Assembly (NCBI GenBank): GCA_025716815.1
Contig: JAIXMN010000006.1
Coordinates: 682,001-746,000, forward strand
Source of the DNA: Dichotomocladium elegans
Taxonomy: Eukaryota; Mucoromycota; Mucoromycetes; Mucorales; Lichtheimiaceae
DNA length: 64,000 nt
Direction: 5' to 3'
The notes below the pieces were generated by a model. That model was not told the DNA's origin. It did not search any database and saw only the letters and a program-made list of their open reading frames with translations. This document shows, in pieces, positions 14,755 through 27,335 of this stretch; positions within the stretch are counted from its first letter, which is position 1; each line of letters begins with the position of its first letter. The translations under genes and the position numbers were made by a program.

Positions 14755-14761
14755 TTTTTTT
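14675..14761. repeat. Pure (CT)n tract followed by poly-T
   Basis: About 70 bases of uninterrupted CT are followed directly by a run of roughly 16 T. The tract lies about 130 bases downstream of the malic enzyme stop codon, in its probable 3' untranslated or terminator region. Confidence 0.95.
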
Positions 14762-16646
14762 CACGCTCTCAATTCATCTGTTCAATCATCCTGACAATGG
14801 TCTCGCTAACCACGGCAAATAAAATTAAGGTTTCCTTGTTGAGCTGCTTGGCTAGCCTTTGCTGCCTGAAGGCTGTTCAATGATTTCCGCTCTAAATCTG
14901 TTGGACTGCGCTGTTTAAATACTGGTGACTGTAAGGTGTCGAGAGTGATAGAAACAGTGCCAGCGCACAGTCCATGTGGGTGCCTTGACGGCACCTTGGC
15001 AAGCTATTCTCCTCCCTTTGATGGATTCCTTTAGTGCTCCTTCTCCTCCTCCTGGATATGCACCCTTCAGTCCACGTGTCGCTTCAAGTAGCTGATCGGC
15101 GAAGCTATGTCTCCTATGGCTGTGACCTCTCTCACTCCGTAATCTGACAAGTACCATGGGCATGTACGTTCTCATTGCAGAGAATGACTCCATGGCTACG
15201 CCTTTCACTGTGCGCAGTGATGAATACTATGATCCTGGAAAAGGGGACTCTCGGTATGTACTAACTGTTGCTTATGATCCGTAATCTAGCTAACAACTTT
15301 TCTGCCACAGAACACATCTGCAATAGTTAATTGAAAGCTTATTCAAGATATTTCCCCTTTTCATTGTTCCACTTAAGGCAATTGCCTTCTGTAAATACTA
15401 TTTCAAAAATATTCAAGGAGCCTGATACTGCAAGATATCGGGAAAAAAGGGATTGCTTCCTCCTTGTTGCCGCTAAAAAACCGCTAAGTTAGCCTTTTTA
15501 TTCTTAATTTATCAACGACACTGTATTTTATAAAATATTTCAGGCATACAGGTACTAAACAAAAAGGGAGTCCTTCTTGATGAGAGTAAATCACAAGCAG
15601 AACTTTTTGCAATCAACAAATCATCCAAGCCCGTGATAATCTCGCTTTGTATGTGAGCCATATAGAAATCCAGAGTTGAGACCGAAGAGTTTCCTCAGAT
15701 CATTCCCCTATACCTGCATCCTCTCTAACCCCTCCGAGGTATTGCAAAGCATCAACGTCCGTAAAGTCCTGATAAACAGACATGAAATGTTGCTGAAGAT
15801 AATAATAGGTTATAGTTTTAACCTGGAAAAGAGATGGTGATGGTCACAGCTACAATAAAATGCAGGAACCCTTTCTCTCATTTATGCGGGGTCCTCGTGC
15901 GAAGCCGAAGCTGTACTTCTGCATTTCATACGAGTCACGCGAGAAGAATGCCTTACAGCCATTTTAGGAAGGTCATCGGATACCTTTTCCACTCACTCGC
16001 TAACCTAATTCGTGCTTTGAGCCACACAGTTGCGGGTTGGAGAAAGGGGGAGAGTGGATTAAAGGAAGAAGATTCAGAGGGGAAAAGAAGAATATAGAAT
16101 AAGTGAGGGTTGTTGATCAACGCACGTTTTATCCAATCGGTAAGCTCGTGGTTCCCGTGGTTATATTGAGGAAGGCGAATGGACCGGTTGCTGCACGATT
16201 ACCACGATGGCTGCTGAAGAAGAATCTGTCAGATCCTGATATTAACATTTGCTGTAGTCAATACATCAGTGGATTCTTAAGTCAGATCATAAAGTATTAT
16301 ATATGCTTGTGTGTATTGTGGGTGTTTTGCGTAATTGACCAATGGCGTCGAACTAAACTGCGTGCATTTTCCTACGGTGATATTACATTTTATGTCCTCC
16401 GTAATGGCCCCCCTTCCTTCATCCCCAAAAGGCAACCGTATCAATAGGAAACGTACCCCTACTACTAGCAAAATGAGGAGGAATGAAATGGACCACATAA
16501 ATCCTATCCGCACAGACTACAGGGAATTCCAAATATTTATAAAGAGTCCGTTTTGTTCGTTTGCGAAGACTGCATCCTTCACATATATCCGCCTACCCAA
16601 CCTATTCGCTCCTTTCCTCTCGTTCTCTTTTGTACCTCTTTAAAGC
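14762..16646. other. Intergenic, possible orphan exon fragments
   Basis: No complete gene. On the plus strand 15003-15090 reads as a Pro/Ser-rich segment (SAPSPPPGYAPFSP). Near 15178-15250 there is an exon-like segment (NDSMATPFTVRSDEYYDPGK) flanked by CAG and GTATGT. The two do not connect into a protein I can recognise. Confidence 0.35.
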
Positions 16647-16979
16647 ATGTTCTTCTCCAACCGCATCTATATGGCCGACAAGGTGGAAGCGGCCGATTGC
16701 ACTTCTTCCTTTCTGTCGTTTAACGAACGCAAGTCAATCCGTTCCTCCATTGGCCGATTCTTTGGGAACAACAACATCAATAAACGCTGGTCCGCTATTG
16801 GTGTGTCTTGTATGTCTACTTCAACGTCTGTCAACTCGGTCCAGTCCGGCATTTCAGCAATGGATAAGTCTTTTTCCTCCACAAGGAATTCCTCAAAATA
16901 CCTTGAACTCGAATCCCTCATCAATGACTATCCCACCCGTACTGTCCGAGTCAGTCTGACACCCATGTGCGCCGTATAA
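16647..16979 (+). CDS. Small Ser-rich hypothetical protein
   Basis: An intact 110-residue frame without introns. It begins MFFSNRIYMADKVEAADC, is rich in Ser, Asn and Thr, contains a basic segment (KSIRSSIGRFFG) and ends in CAV. A TATTTATAAA box sits about 110 bases upstream and a CT-rich leader with frequent TCCTTTC/CTCG motifs directly precedes the ATG, the promoter style of real genes in this window. No domain or orthologue is recognised. The C-terminal Cys is third from the end, so it is not a CaaX box. Confidence 0.5.
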   Translation: MFFSNRIYMADKVEAADCTSSFLSFNERKSIRSSIGRFFGNNNINKRWSAIGVSCMSTSTSVNSVQSGISAMDKSFSSTRNSSKYLELESLINDYPTRTVRVSLTPMCAV

Positions 16980-17625
16980 AGATCATTAAACATCGTCACG
17001 CAAATGCACACCTACATATATACATATATACAATATACATAGACATTTTATAGAGCATCAACAAATCAAGTATAATATCATTTTCCTCATTCTGTGCCTC
17101 AGAGACCTCTCGCTATTGATGGGAATCCTACTTAAATTGCTATCAACCACCTTTCGTCTCTCATGCGTAGCATAGAACTGTATAGGCTTTTATTGATATT
17201 TTGCCGATGTGCTTCTTTGTTTTCAGTTGTGCGCCCATAACAAATCCCAGTGACTATGCATAGCAGCAATCGTCAATCATCAGGTAAGACCCCAGTGTGG
17301 TATTAAAAGCAGGGTGAATATCTAACGACTACTAATATCATTGTTCGTTAAGCTTATATATCTATATATAGATAATGCTCGATGACGAAAAGAGAAAAAA
17401 GGTGCTGGGAAGTGTAGAGCCATATGGATTAAGGCTAATCCGATTGGATAACCCCCCAAGTCCCAGCTGCGCACTCAAAAGTGAAAGCGGAGACAGGAAG
17501 TCACAATCTATCGAATTTGGGAGGAGCAAAAAAGAGGAACAAAGCAAGCCAAGCGAAAGCTTTGAAAACCCGCTGCTAGAAAGCGAGACCAATTCTTAAC
17601 GTAACTTTTCCCTCTTCATTAAATC
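16980..17625. other. Intergenic, 5' region of SPT6
   Basis: Contains TATA-like alternating AT sequence near 17015-17038 and 17346-17371. An open frame at 17375-17599 ends 26 bases before the SPT6 ATG and is more likely leader sequence than a gene. Confidence 0.5.
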
Positions 17626-20600
17626 ATGAGCGACAACGAGATCGGTTATTATCAGCATGGCGATGTCGACGAGGAACATACCTCGGATGGAGAGGGAATT
17701 GACACAGGATATAACGATGTTGGTGCCAATTCCGACGACGATGAGGAGGAAGACGAAGAGGATGACGAAGAAGAAGCACGCAAAGTATGTGCTGTGCTCA
17801 AGGAAAAAGAATCGTTGCTGAATCAACAACCATAGGTTGCAGAGGGATTCATTGTCAGCGATGACGAGGAAGAGGAAGAAGATTCTGATGGGTCGCAAAA
17901 GGTCGCAGTGCGGCGACGGAAGAGAAAAAAGATCGAAGATTGTATGGCAATCATTTATTCAACCAGACTGTGATCGCTTGACAATGTAGCTCATTTGCTT
18001 TTTAAATAGACGATGAGGAACTCGACGAGGAAGATTTGGATCTACTGGAAGAGAACACAGGACTTAAGCTTTCCAGAAGAGAGGTACGCTTTTTAACCTT
18101 GCACGTCGACTGAGCATGCCTGTGTAGGCAAGAGCGTGCAAAACCAGAGAACGTTGTTCAGGCACTGACGGCATGATCTGTTGATTCCTAGCCGAAGCTG
18201 AAACGCTTGAAGCGTGGTCGACAGAATGAACCGCAAATAAAAGAAACATCGGTCGAAAAGTTCTTTTCGGACGAGGAAGAGGGCGGTTATGCACAGGCTG
18301 AAGAAGAACAGCTACCAGACGACACGTATCCATCTCAATACAGACAGCGACCCATCTACGACGACATGAATGACTTTATTGCTGACGAGGATGAGGAGGC
18401 GGAGGATGAACAAGAAGATGGCTATATCCGCGAAGCTCCATCTCGCGGACGAGCATCCAAGGAGATGATGGGATACCTTCCTGAAGGTTTCAGTGAAGAG
18501 TAAGTGAAAGCAGTATCTCTGTAGGGGTTTATTCAGCAGAATTACTGATTTAACCGCAGCGTTCTTGCGGATATGTTTGACATATTCGGCGATGGCACTG
18601 ACTATGATTGGGCTCTGTACGACGAAGAGGTAAGCATTCGTGACATGCCCCAGTGCTATTGTCCTCCTACTAAATTGGATGGTAATCATTAGAGAGAAGA
18701 GTATAATGAGCAACCAGAACCCAAATTAGCGGATGTGTTCGAACCGAGCGAGTTGAAGGACAAGATGCTTACTGAAGAGGACGATGAGGTGCGCCTCCGT
18801 GATATTCCGGAGCGTATGCAGATCCGGTATGCCGGCACGCAAAAGAATTTCGAAGTTGTACCGAGTGATGAGGATGTGGAAGCCGAGGCAGCATGGGTTT
18901 TCCGTGAACTCTCTTACTTCAAAAACATCACAGCACCAAGCGATAGTCTTTACGATACTGTAAAGTCGGTTGTCGGCTTCATTGTTCGCGAATATCTCGA
19001 AGTACCCTTCATTTCGGACCATCGCCGTGACTATATCACCGAAATCGATCCTACGACGGGTATCACCACAGAACTTTTGACGAAAGATGACTTGTGGAAA
19101 ATTTACGACTTGGACTTCAAGTACCAGAGTTTTGTGAACCGAAAGACCACCTTGCGCGAGTTAATTTTTAAATGCAACATCAATGACGAGTACATTACCA
19201 GCTTGTTGGACAAGGCTGAAAGCGTGGAGGATGTGAACGATATTTTCGACTATGTGAACTTCAAATATTCGAGTAACATCACCGCCTTGCAAAAACAGGC
19301 AAAGGGTGTCAAGCGACCGTCTAGCAAGTCGTTGTTTGAGCAAGGTCTGAAGAATAAAGTCGCCGATCTCCTCCCAGTAAGTGATATATCCGAGATTCTT
19401 GATGATAATGTTAAGTATCCGAGTTAGCGATTCGGCATTTCAGCTTCGCAATATGGTTCAAATTATCTTGAGAATGCACGGCATTATTTCCCTGAAGACG
19501 ATCTCACAAACCCCGAGGAGGAGGCTGAAAAGTACAAGGGCACCACTTTTAGTGATGCAAATCGAGTCTTGGAGGGTGAGTAGGATTGCAGAAAGTTGGG
19601 CATGAAACTAATGTATGTTGTCAGTGTCGAGATATGTAATTGCTGGCGAGATTGGACACGATCCTCAAGTGAGAAAAGCAATGCGCCGCGATTGGGATAC
19701 GATGGCAGTAGTCAACGTGAAACCCACCACCACCGGATTTCCAATCATTGACGATTTCCATCCGCTGCGTGTGAGTTGTACTTCGGTATGAGGTTTTGAT
19801 AGATTCACTAATACCTGGTTGTCATCTACAAGCCGTACAAATTCCTGAAGAACAAGCCCATCAGTAGTTTTACAAATGGCGAGTTCCTACAGCTGCTAAA
19901 AGGCGAAGCTGACCGTCTTATTGAGATGTCTATCGAAATTCCGAACGAGTCCAAGTGGTTTGACCAAATTGTGGAATATTACTTGTCAGACGGCTATAGT
20001 GATGCTGTCCAGAAATGGAACGAGCAACGGAGAGGGATTATTAAAGAGTCGCTAGATCGGTATCTTCGACCAATCATGCAAAAGCATATCCGAGAGAAGC
20101 TGCGCATCGATGCTCAAGAAACCGTCTGTCGAGCATCTTATCTTGCCCTAATGGACAAGGTGAATGTTGGTCCGTTCCGGGGACGAGATGCGAGCCAATA
20201 CAAGAACGGGATTCCACGTGTTGTTACCGTGTCTTCTGGCAACGGTGACTTCAAAGATCCTGTTGTCGCAGTGTGTCTCAACCACCGAGGAAAGATCGTT
20301 GGCAACATCGAGGTCTCGAGTTTGCGTGATGAAAAGGGCTGGAAACAAATGGTGGATTTCGTCACTGCTAGCAAACCAAACGTTGTTGGAGTTGCTGGGT
20401 ATAGTGCCCAGGCCCATGTGGTTCTGAAGAATATGCAGCGTCTTGTTAGCGAGGTAAACAGCACCTTGGATTCTACTGCCTCGCCAATCGACCTTGTGGC
20501 AGTGGATGATGAAGCATCACGCCTGTACAAAAACTCGAAACGTGCCCTGGAAGAATTTGAGGACTACCCTGAGGTGACACGATACTGTATTAGTCTCGCT

Positions 20601-22433
20601 CGGCGTCTTCAATGTCCCTTACTTGAATATACCGGTCTTGGACGTGATCTCATGGCCATTCGGTTCCACAAATTGCAGGATTTTGTTCCGAACGACATGC
20701 GGCAAATGCATCTTGAGCGCGCACTCATTAATGTTGTCAACGACATGGGCGTCGACATCAACGCGGCAAGCTCTAATCCTTATATTGCATCTACTTTGCC
20801 TTATGTCTGCGGTCTGGGTCCAAGAAAGGCGCAAGCTATTCTGCAAAAGATTGAAGCAAAGGTAGTTTCTTAACTACGAGGTGCATGGAAATTTCATCTA
20901 ACCGAGCATATACAGGGTGAACTGGAAACCAGATCCGAGCTTGTCACACGTGGAATGACCCCCGCTATCACATTTATGAACTGTGCTTCATACCTTCGGA
21001 TAAGAGGTGTTGACGATGCCGATATTTTGGATAACACCCGCATCCATCCTCAGGAGTATGATCTTGCGCGAAAGATGGCAGGTGATGCCCTCGAGATTGA
21101 TGAAGATGACATGGACGATTACGAGACAAAAGTCACCATCGTCCGACGAGTTGTCAAAGAATACCCAAAGAAACTTAACGACTTGATCTTGGATGACTAC
21201 GCAACCGTCTTGAGGGAGCAATATCGGGCACCTAAGCGCCAGATTTTGGAGCACATCAAACTTGAGCTTCAAGGTCCGTATCATGACAGACGGAACAAGT
21301 ATACGCGCCCCACCTTGGATGAAACATTCACGATGGTGACTGGAGAGACAACCGACACGCTCCGTCAAGGATTCATCGTGCCTGTCAAGATTCAAACTTT
21401 GCGTGGAAAAATGGCGAATTGTGTCCTGGACTGTGGGCTAGAGGGAGTGATATATGTTGATAATGCGTCTGACAGCAGGGTGATGAATGTGTCCGAAGTA
21501 TTGAGGCAAGGTTCCACAATTAATGCGAAGGTGCTGCACATTGATAAAGAGAAGTTCATTGTTGAGCTGTCCTCAAAAGCTTCTGAGACCAAGCCAGATA
21601 GCGACATTCCACTGCGCCGGTCACCGTTTGACAAGTATTACAGCCATGAGGATGAGGCGCTAGCCATCAAAGAACAGCAGGCCAAACGCAAGAAGAGCGT
21701 GCGAGTGCAACGGACGATTAACCACCCATTGTTCCGACCATTTAACTATCTCGAGGCGGAAGATTTTCTGCGGAATCGTCAGCGTGGTGATCTTGTTATC
21801 CGACCTTCATCACGTGGATCTGACCATATTGCTATTACATGGAAGGTAGATGACGATATGTTCCAGCATATCGACGTGCTGGAGATTCGGAAAGATAGCT
21901 CTGTCTTTGCATCATCAAAGTACAAGATTGGCGAACAAGAGTTTGATGACCTTGACCAGCTGATTGTTACATACGTTGAAGCAATTGCTGCCAAAGCTGA
22001 AGAGCTCATTAACCATCCCAAGTACCGCTCAGGCGGAACAACGGCTCTTAGTAAGTATTGGAACAGGCCTGAACGGAAATAGACTCTAATATTTTTCGCA
22101 GAAACACACCTCAATGCTCTTACGATGGCAAATCCTAAGATGTCAGCCTATGGCTTCTGCCTAAGCGAACGGCCAGGATATTTCGAGTTGGGGTTCAAAC
22201 TGAATGCTAAATCACCCCCGGCCTCCTGGCCTGTGAAGGTGTTACCAGACGGCTACCGTCTTCGGGACACGGCCTATCCGTTGGTTAGCGACCTGATCAA
22301 CGGCTTCAAGCGTATCCAAGCAAACAAGGCACAACAACGTCGGGTCCAGCATAGTCATGGCCCTGTGGCACACGGCCATCCTCATCCGCACCCGCATGCT
22401 TACCCGCACAGACATAGCTACCGTCCACGGTAG
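17626..22433 (+). CDS. SPT6: Transcription elongation factor / histone chaperone Spt6
   Basis: Histone chaperone that travels with RNA polymerase II and restores nucleosomes behind it. Eleven exons: 17626-17784, 17836-17941, 18010-18083, 18192-18499, 18560-18629, 18693-19376, 19428-19575, 19625-19770, 19833-20861, 20916-22050 and 22102-22433, 4191 nt in total, 1396 residues. The order is typical: a strongly acidic N-terminus (first 230 residues, long Asp/Glu runs), helix-turn-helix core, YqgF-like domain (about 700-820, VVAVCLNHRGKIVGN), helix-hairpin-helix (about 885, GLGPRKAQAIL), S1 domain (about 1060) and tandem SH2 (from about 1177, GDLVIRPSSRGSDHIAITWK). The tail is unusual, a His/Pro-rich run (HGHPHPHPHAYPHRHSY). 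It converges on transketolase with 77 bases between stop codons. Confidence 0.97.
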
Positions 22434-22510
22434 ACCTTGATCATCTTTTTTCTTGTTTACGTGAAAAAAATGTCATTTGATTCAATGAACTATTCCGCAT
22501 ATGTTTTTAT

Positions 22511-25257
22511 TCAAATCTCAATGGTCAGCTCAGGAACATGCCCCACTTTGTCAAAATAGTCTAGTGTGGCTTTTGCCTTCTCAACAATGGCTTCTTTTGT
22601 GATGCCAAACTTTTCATAGAGCTTCTTGTAAGGGCCACTTGCGCCGAACGACTTCATTCCTACGGAGCTATGCGCGTACTTCTTCCATCCATACACCCCC
22701 AGAGCCTCTACTGAAATGACAGGTATACCGGGTATGAACACCGACCGTTTGTAGTCATCTGATTGGTCATCAAAAAGTTCTGTGCAAGGCATAGAGACAA
22801 CGCGGGCGGAAATGGTGTGCTTGTCTGCCAAGATCTTGGCCGCCTCGACTGCGAGGGAGACCTCGGAGCCAGTACCGACGAGGATGACGCGCGGATTGTG
22901 CTGGTCCTGGAGGACATAGGCGCCTTTGGCTACCGATTCGGCTGACGAGCCCTTAAGGTTCGGTAGTTCTTGTCGAGAAAAGGAGAAAATAGAAGGGGAG
23001 CGGGGATGCTCTAGTGCGGCGGCCCAGGTCCCGACGACCTCATTAGCATCCGCAGGTCGAAAGGTGAGCATGTTTGGGGTGGCGCGCGTGAGCGCGAGGA
23101 CCTCAATAGGTTGATGTGTCGGACCATCCTCTCCTAGTCCGATCGAATCATGGGTCATCACGTAAATTGTCCGAAGATGGGTCAAGGCTGCGAGACGTGC
23201 AGCACCCCATCCATACCTGAATGGTAATAAATGTTACAATCAACAACAACAACCCAAAAAAATGCATGGGCTGCTCTCCTTCCCACAGTAGAACCTACGT
23301 CAAGAAGTTGAGAAAGGTAGCACCGATAGGGATGATTCCTCCATAACAAGCCATCCCATTCATCACCGCAAACATCCCGTGCTCACGCACTCCATAGCGA
23401 AAATACTGTCCGCAGTAATCGCCAAGGCCTGTGGAAGGCTAGAAACAAACAATAACAAATGCATCATGTGCCGTGAATATGTATGGATGTTATGCAATGG
23501 CGTTAAGACAGAGTAGGACTTACGTGCTGGAAATCAACGGCCGATTTCCATCGGTTGAGGGTTGAGGAGGAGAGATCGGCGCAACCGCTCATGAAATCCG
23601 GAATGACATTGGCAAGCGCATTGATAACCACCTCGGACGACTTGCGGTTTGCTAAAGGCGGGTCCTCGGGCGAAAAGACCGGCAGTGTCGAACGCCATCC
23701 ATCCGGCAAGTCGCCCCTGAAACGACGCAGGATCTCTGCGGCTTCGGTAGGGTAAGCATCGGTATATCGTTCAAAGATTTCCCTCCATGCAAATTCATAA
23801 GCTTCGTTTTTCTTTCGACGTTCAGCATAGAGGTCATACACCTGGTGTTGTTTTCAAATAAATGAATCAATAAATAGACCTCGGCTGTCCCACATCCTTT
23901 GTCCGTCTTTTTCATGGTCCCTGCTTTCTCTTACCGCCTGGGGAACGACGAATTTCTCATTGGGACTAAACCCAAATTTCTGCTTGACTTGTCGGAGATC
24001 GTCAGCTACGTACAGCATTGAGTACATATCACGCGATGTCGAACACGGATAGCTCCCATTGCGTTATCCTTTACCTGTCAATGGGGAGCCATGAACCTTT
24101 GAGCTATTTTCTATCAAGGATCCATAACCTACACATGCCTAGAGTAAATGACTATTCGTCGCAAAACAACTGTGAGATTTACCAATGGTCGTTTTTATCT
24201 TGATCAGGCTAGGTTTGTCGGTCACGGCCTTTGCGGCTGCTATTGCAGCTGCAATGCTGTCGAGGTCGTGATTGCCGTTCTCCACTTCGAGCGTATGCCA
24301 TCCAGATGCCTCAAACTTCTTCACAACATCTTCTGTGAACGAGCAGCTGATGGTGCCATCGATAGTGATATTGTTCGCGTCATACAACGCAATCAATTTG
24401 CCTAGTTTCCAGTGACTGCACCACCAACAAGAAGGTAGGGGGGTGGAAAAGGGATGTGTCAGCCATCGCTTGCATACCGCAACAAGCAGACCTTACCCTG
24501 CAAGCGAAATGGACTCTAGCGCGACGCCCTCTTGCAAACATCCATCCCCAACAATGACATAGGTGTAATTGTTAAAGATGTCGAAATTGGGTCGGTTGTA
24601 TCTCGCCGCCATGTGCGCCTCCGCCACTGCGAGTCCAACGGCGTTCGAGATACCTTTCCCGCGGTAGCTGAATGAGAACAGTAATCCTTTTGTTCTTGGA
24701 CGATGCATGGCCTAATAACAGGGTTGGCGGCTTACCTTGACCTAGAGGGCCTGTCGTGACCTCAACCCCAGGGGTATCTGTCGCTTCCGGATGGCCAGGC
24801 GTTCTAGATGAAACGTCGCATGAGAGATGCCGTGGATCCTTTGCCATCCCACGATGAAATAATCCCGAAGAACTCACTTGCTGCCGATCTGACGGAAGTT
24901 TTTAAGATCGTCCATGGAAACGTCATAGCCAAGAAGATGAAGGAGGACATATTGGAGTGCACAGCCATGTCCATTGGAGAGGACGAACCGGTCTCTGTTG
25001 ATAAACGCCGGGTTTTTCGGGTTGACGTTGAGAAACTTGGAGAATAGCACATGGGCCATTGGAGCACATCCCATCGGCGCGCCTGTACACATGAGCTGTC
25101 TGAGCTTTCAATCTTATCCATCTTCATACACATATGGCATCAATATGAAACCGTGGTTAGGGAAATAACCTGGATGGCCTGAGTTGGCGGTGTGCGACAT
25201 TTCCGCAGAGATCACGCGGATCGTGTTGACGGCTTGCTGGTCGATATCTTGAACCAT
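22511..25257 (-). CDS. TKL1: Transketolase
   Basis: Thiamine-diphosphate enzyme moving two-carbon units between sugar phosphates in the non-oxidative pentose phosphate pathway. Ten exons: 25257-25170, 25082-24878, 24803-24736, 24653-24497, 24415-24183, 24110-24075, 24005-23935, 23841-23524, 23438-23299 and 23216-22511, 2022 nt in total, 673 residues. The starting sequence [20 protein letters not shown] is typical. The conserved GHPGAPMG, SNGHG, the ThDP-binding [20 protein letters not shown] and the [17 protein letters not shown] transketolase signature are all present. Exon 6 is only 36 nt and encodes the KVHGSPL motif. All joins are GT-AG. Confidence 0.96.
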
Positions 25258-27335
25258 GGTATGGGTGATGATCAGAGTAGAAGAGAAAGTTGAGAGTCTC
25301 CCTTTTATAAACTTTCAAAAAAAAAAAAAGCTTTGAGGTTTTTCCTATCGCAGCTGTGACGCAAAAATCCATCATCATCAATTCTTATGGGCTTTTGTTG
25401 TTATGGTGTGGATTAAATAGAAACCTTAGCCTTTTCCCATTTACAAAGTCCAAAGAAAAGTAGAAACTTTAATTGAATCTATCCCCACGCCCACTCGACC
25501 TTTTTATTCCCAGCGCTGCATATGCAAATAGACCATGTCCGATTTGATATCTAGAATCCTCCCCTTCGGTTCCGACGGCGAATGGTCAGGTACTACACAC
25601 ACATGCACGGACGTGTTCCAATGTCACGAAGAAGACGGCAAGTAGTAACTTGGGACATTCCTTTTACCTATATACACATTTTGATTATGAAAAGAGCAAT
25701 TTATTTCGTTCCGGAGATATTGCTGATAATAAAAGGAATCCCAACGCATCATAGTCAAAAACAAAACTACAGCAGTACCGTCTGCAGATAAAGTACCAAA
25801 GTCAATTGCATAGAAAAGAATAGCCCTTGGGGACAATTTCAGCTCCGGCCCGCATTGTCGTACTAAGATGGCCTCTGTAGAATCGAATCGAACGCTTTCC
25901 CGGTTACCACAGCTAGTTAGACACGTAAGGATAATAAACAGATCGTTTAGATATCACTCCCCGGGATTGAAGGAAGTGCTCATCTTTCACCAACGACGTA
26001 GTTCATAGACTCAGGGTAGCCACGCTCCTCAATAATGCCGGCGGCCCATCAAAAAGAAACTGAATACTCATTTCGGAATACTGTATGGCTATAAAGAAGG
26101 GTCAGCAGGCCCGAAAAAGCTGACGTCTTTTTGTAGTAGTGATCTCTAGCACTGTACAACTTGTGAATTAGGTGACATGGGACTTTTTAATTTCAAAAAT
26201 AAGTGTATGCAAATGCATGCATCCAGTTGACATCGCCGCAGTGTCATAGACACCGTGATTACAACCTAGGTTATCCTCCTCCCTCCGTTATGAGCCTCTG
26301 TTGTTGGGTGCTTTTTTTTAGAATTTCAAGGTGCCTTTTCCATAAAACTACTTTCTCGCACCTGTTTAATTATTCTTTCCTTATGCCGAATCGTCCTAAA
26401 ACTTCGCTGAGCATAACTGTGGAAAAGGTGCTTTTTATCGGAAGAAAATCATCCCAGTTAGCGAGATTAAAGGTTTTTGCCAATAAGGAATGGTCCCTTC
26501 AAGCTTGCCTGTGAAGGCCATCATGGGCTGTATGTGGAACATGGGATATGCAGTAAGCACCATGTTAGATAGACCTAGCATTGGTGAGTGCCATACATCT
26601 AATGCTTTCTGAGGGCGGATATCATCGAGTAGACTATGGTGTGGGCTGCTGCATTAGCAATCGCAAAGTCGTAGAAGATCGGCGCCCCTATCCCGCCGTG
26701 ATGTCCTATAAATAATTTTTTTCTTCATCAGAGCATCCTTTTTCTCTCTTTCGCGGTCTTATCTGACATGGCCACTAGAATGCTAAATCTGTTTTATTCC
26801 AATCTAACATTCACCGTTCTTTGCGTTTTGTCCAGTCGCACTAGTACTTGATAAACCATGGAAAGGCAATCCTAAGGATACAAGATTTCTGTGGCCGTGC
26901 CGCGACCCGACCGCTTCGTCTGCGATCGCTTCTCTTGTCGCGGACGCCCTCCATTGTCATGGTTTCAGCAGCTACACCTCTGGGTTGCCCCACATCCAAG
27001 CGGTGTCCCCTTTATTGCTGCTGGTGCTGCTCCCCCCCTTCTCTCTCTCTCCCCACCCCCCTTCCCTCCATGCTGTTTATCGCCAAAGTACATCTGTCCA
27101 TCTCGGTGGAGGCGGGGTATTTAGGTTAGAGTGGACGAGGAATTGATGCGGCAACAATCCTATCTATCTCGTGCGAGTTTACATACGAAATTTTTTTTAT
27201 GGAAGTAAAAGGATTTGATTCGCAGCGGTTCACCGAATAAAATAGGCGCGCGCTCTCTCAGTACAGCATGGATTTTCGTGCCACGCCCAGTAAAGCGTAT
27301 CTTCCTTATTCCCTTCCCCCCAAAACAAGCGAAAA
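25258..27335. other. Gene-poor 2.1-kb interval between transketolase and TPD3
   Basis: Holds the divergent promoters of transketolase (left) and TPD3 (right). No internal gene is supported. There is a CT/CCCC-rich patch at 27030-27065 and a (GC)n-like GGCGCGCGCTCTCTC motif near 27244. No tRNA-like fold or transposon end was found. Confidence 0.45.

Noticed and set aside
14590..14883. Frame reading long Ser-Leu repeats downstream of malic enzyme
   Set aside because: It is only the translation of the CT microsatellite.
17375..17599. 74-codon frame just before SPT6
   Set aside because: Ends 26 bases before the SPT6 start, has no domain, and lies in what should be leader sequence.
25840..25910. 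Possible tRNA-like segment with GAATCGAATCG
   Set aside because: No cloverleaf pairing could be drawn; no convincing tRNA, rRNA or snRNA was found anywhere in the window.
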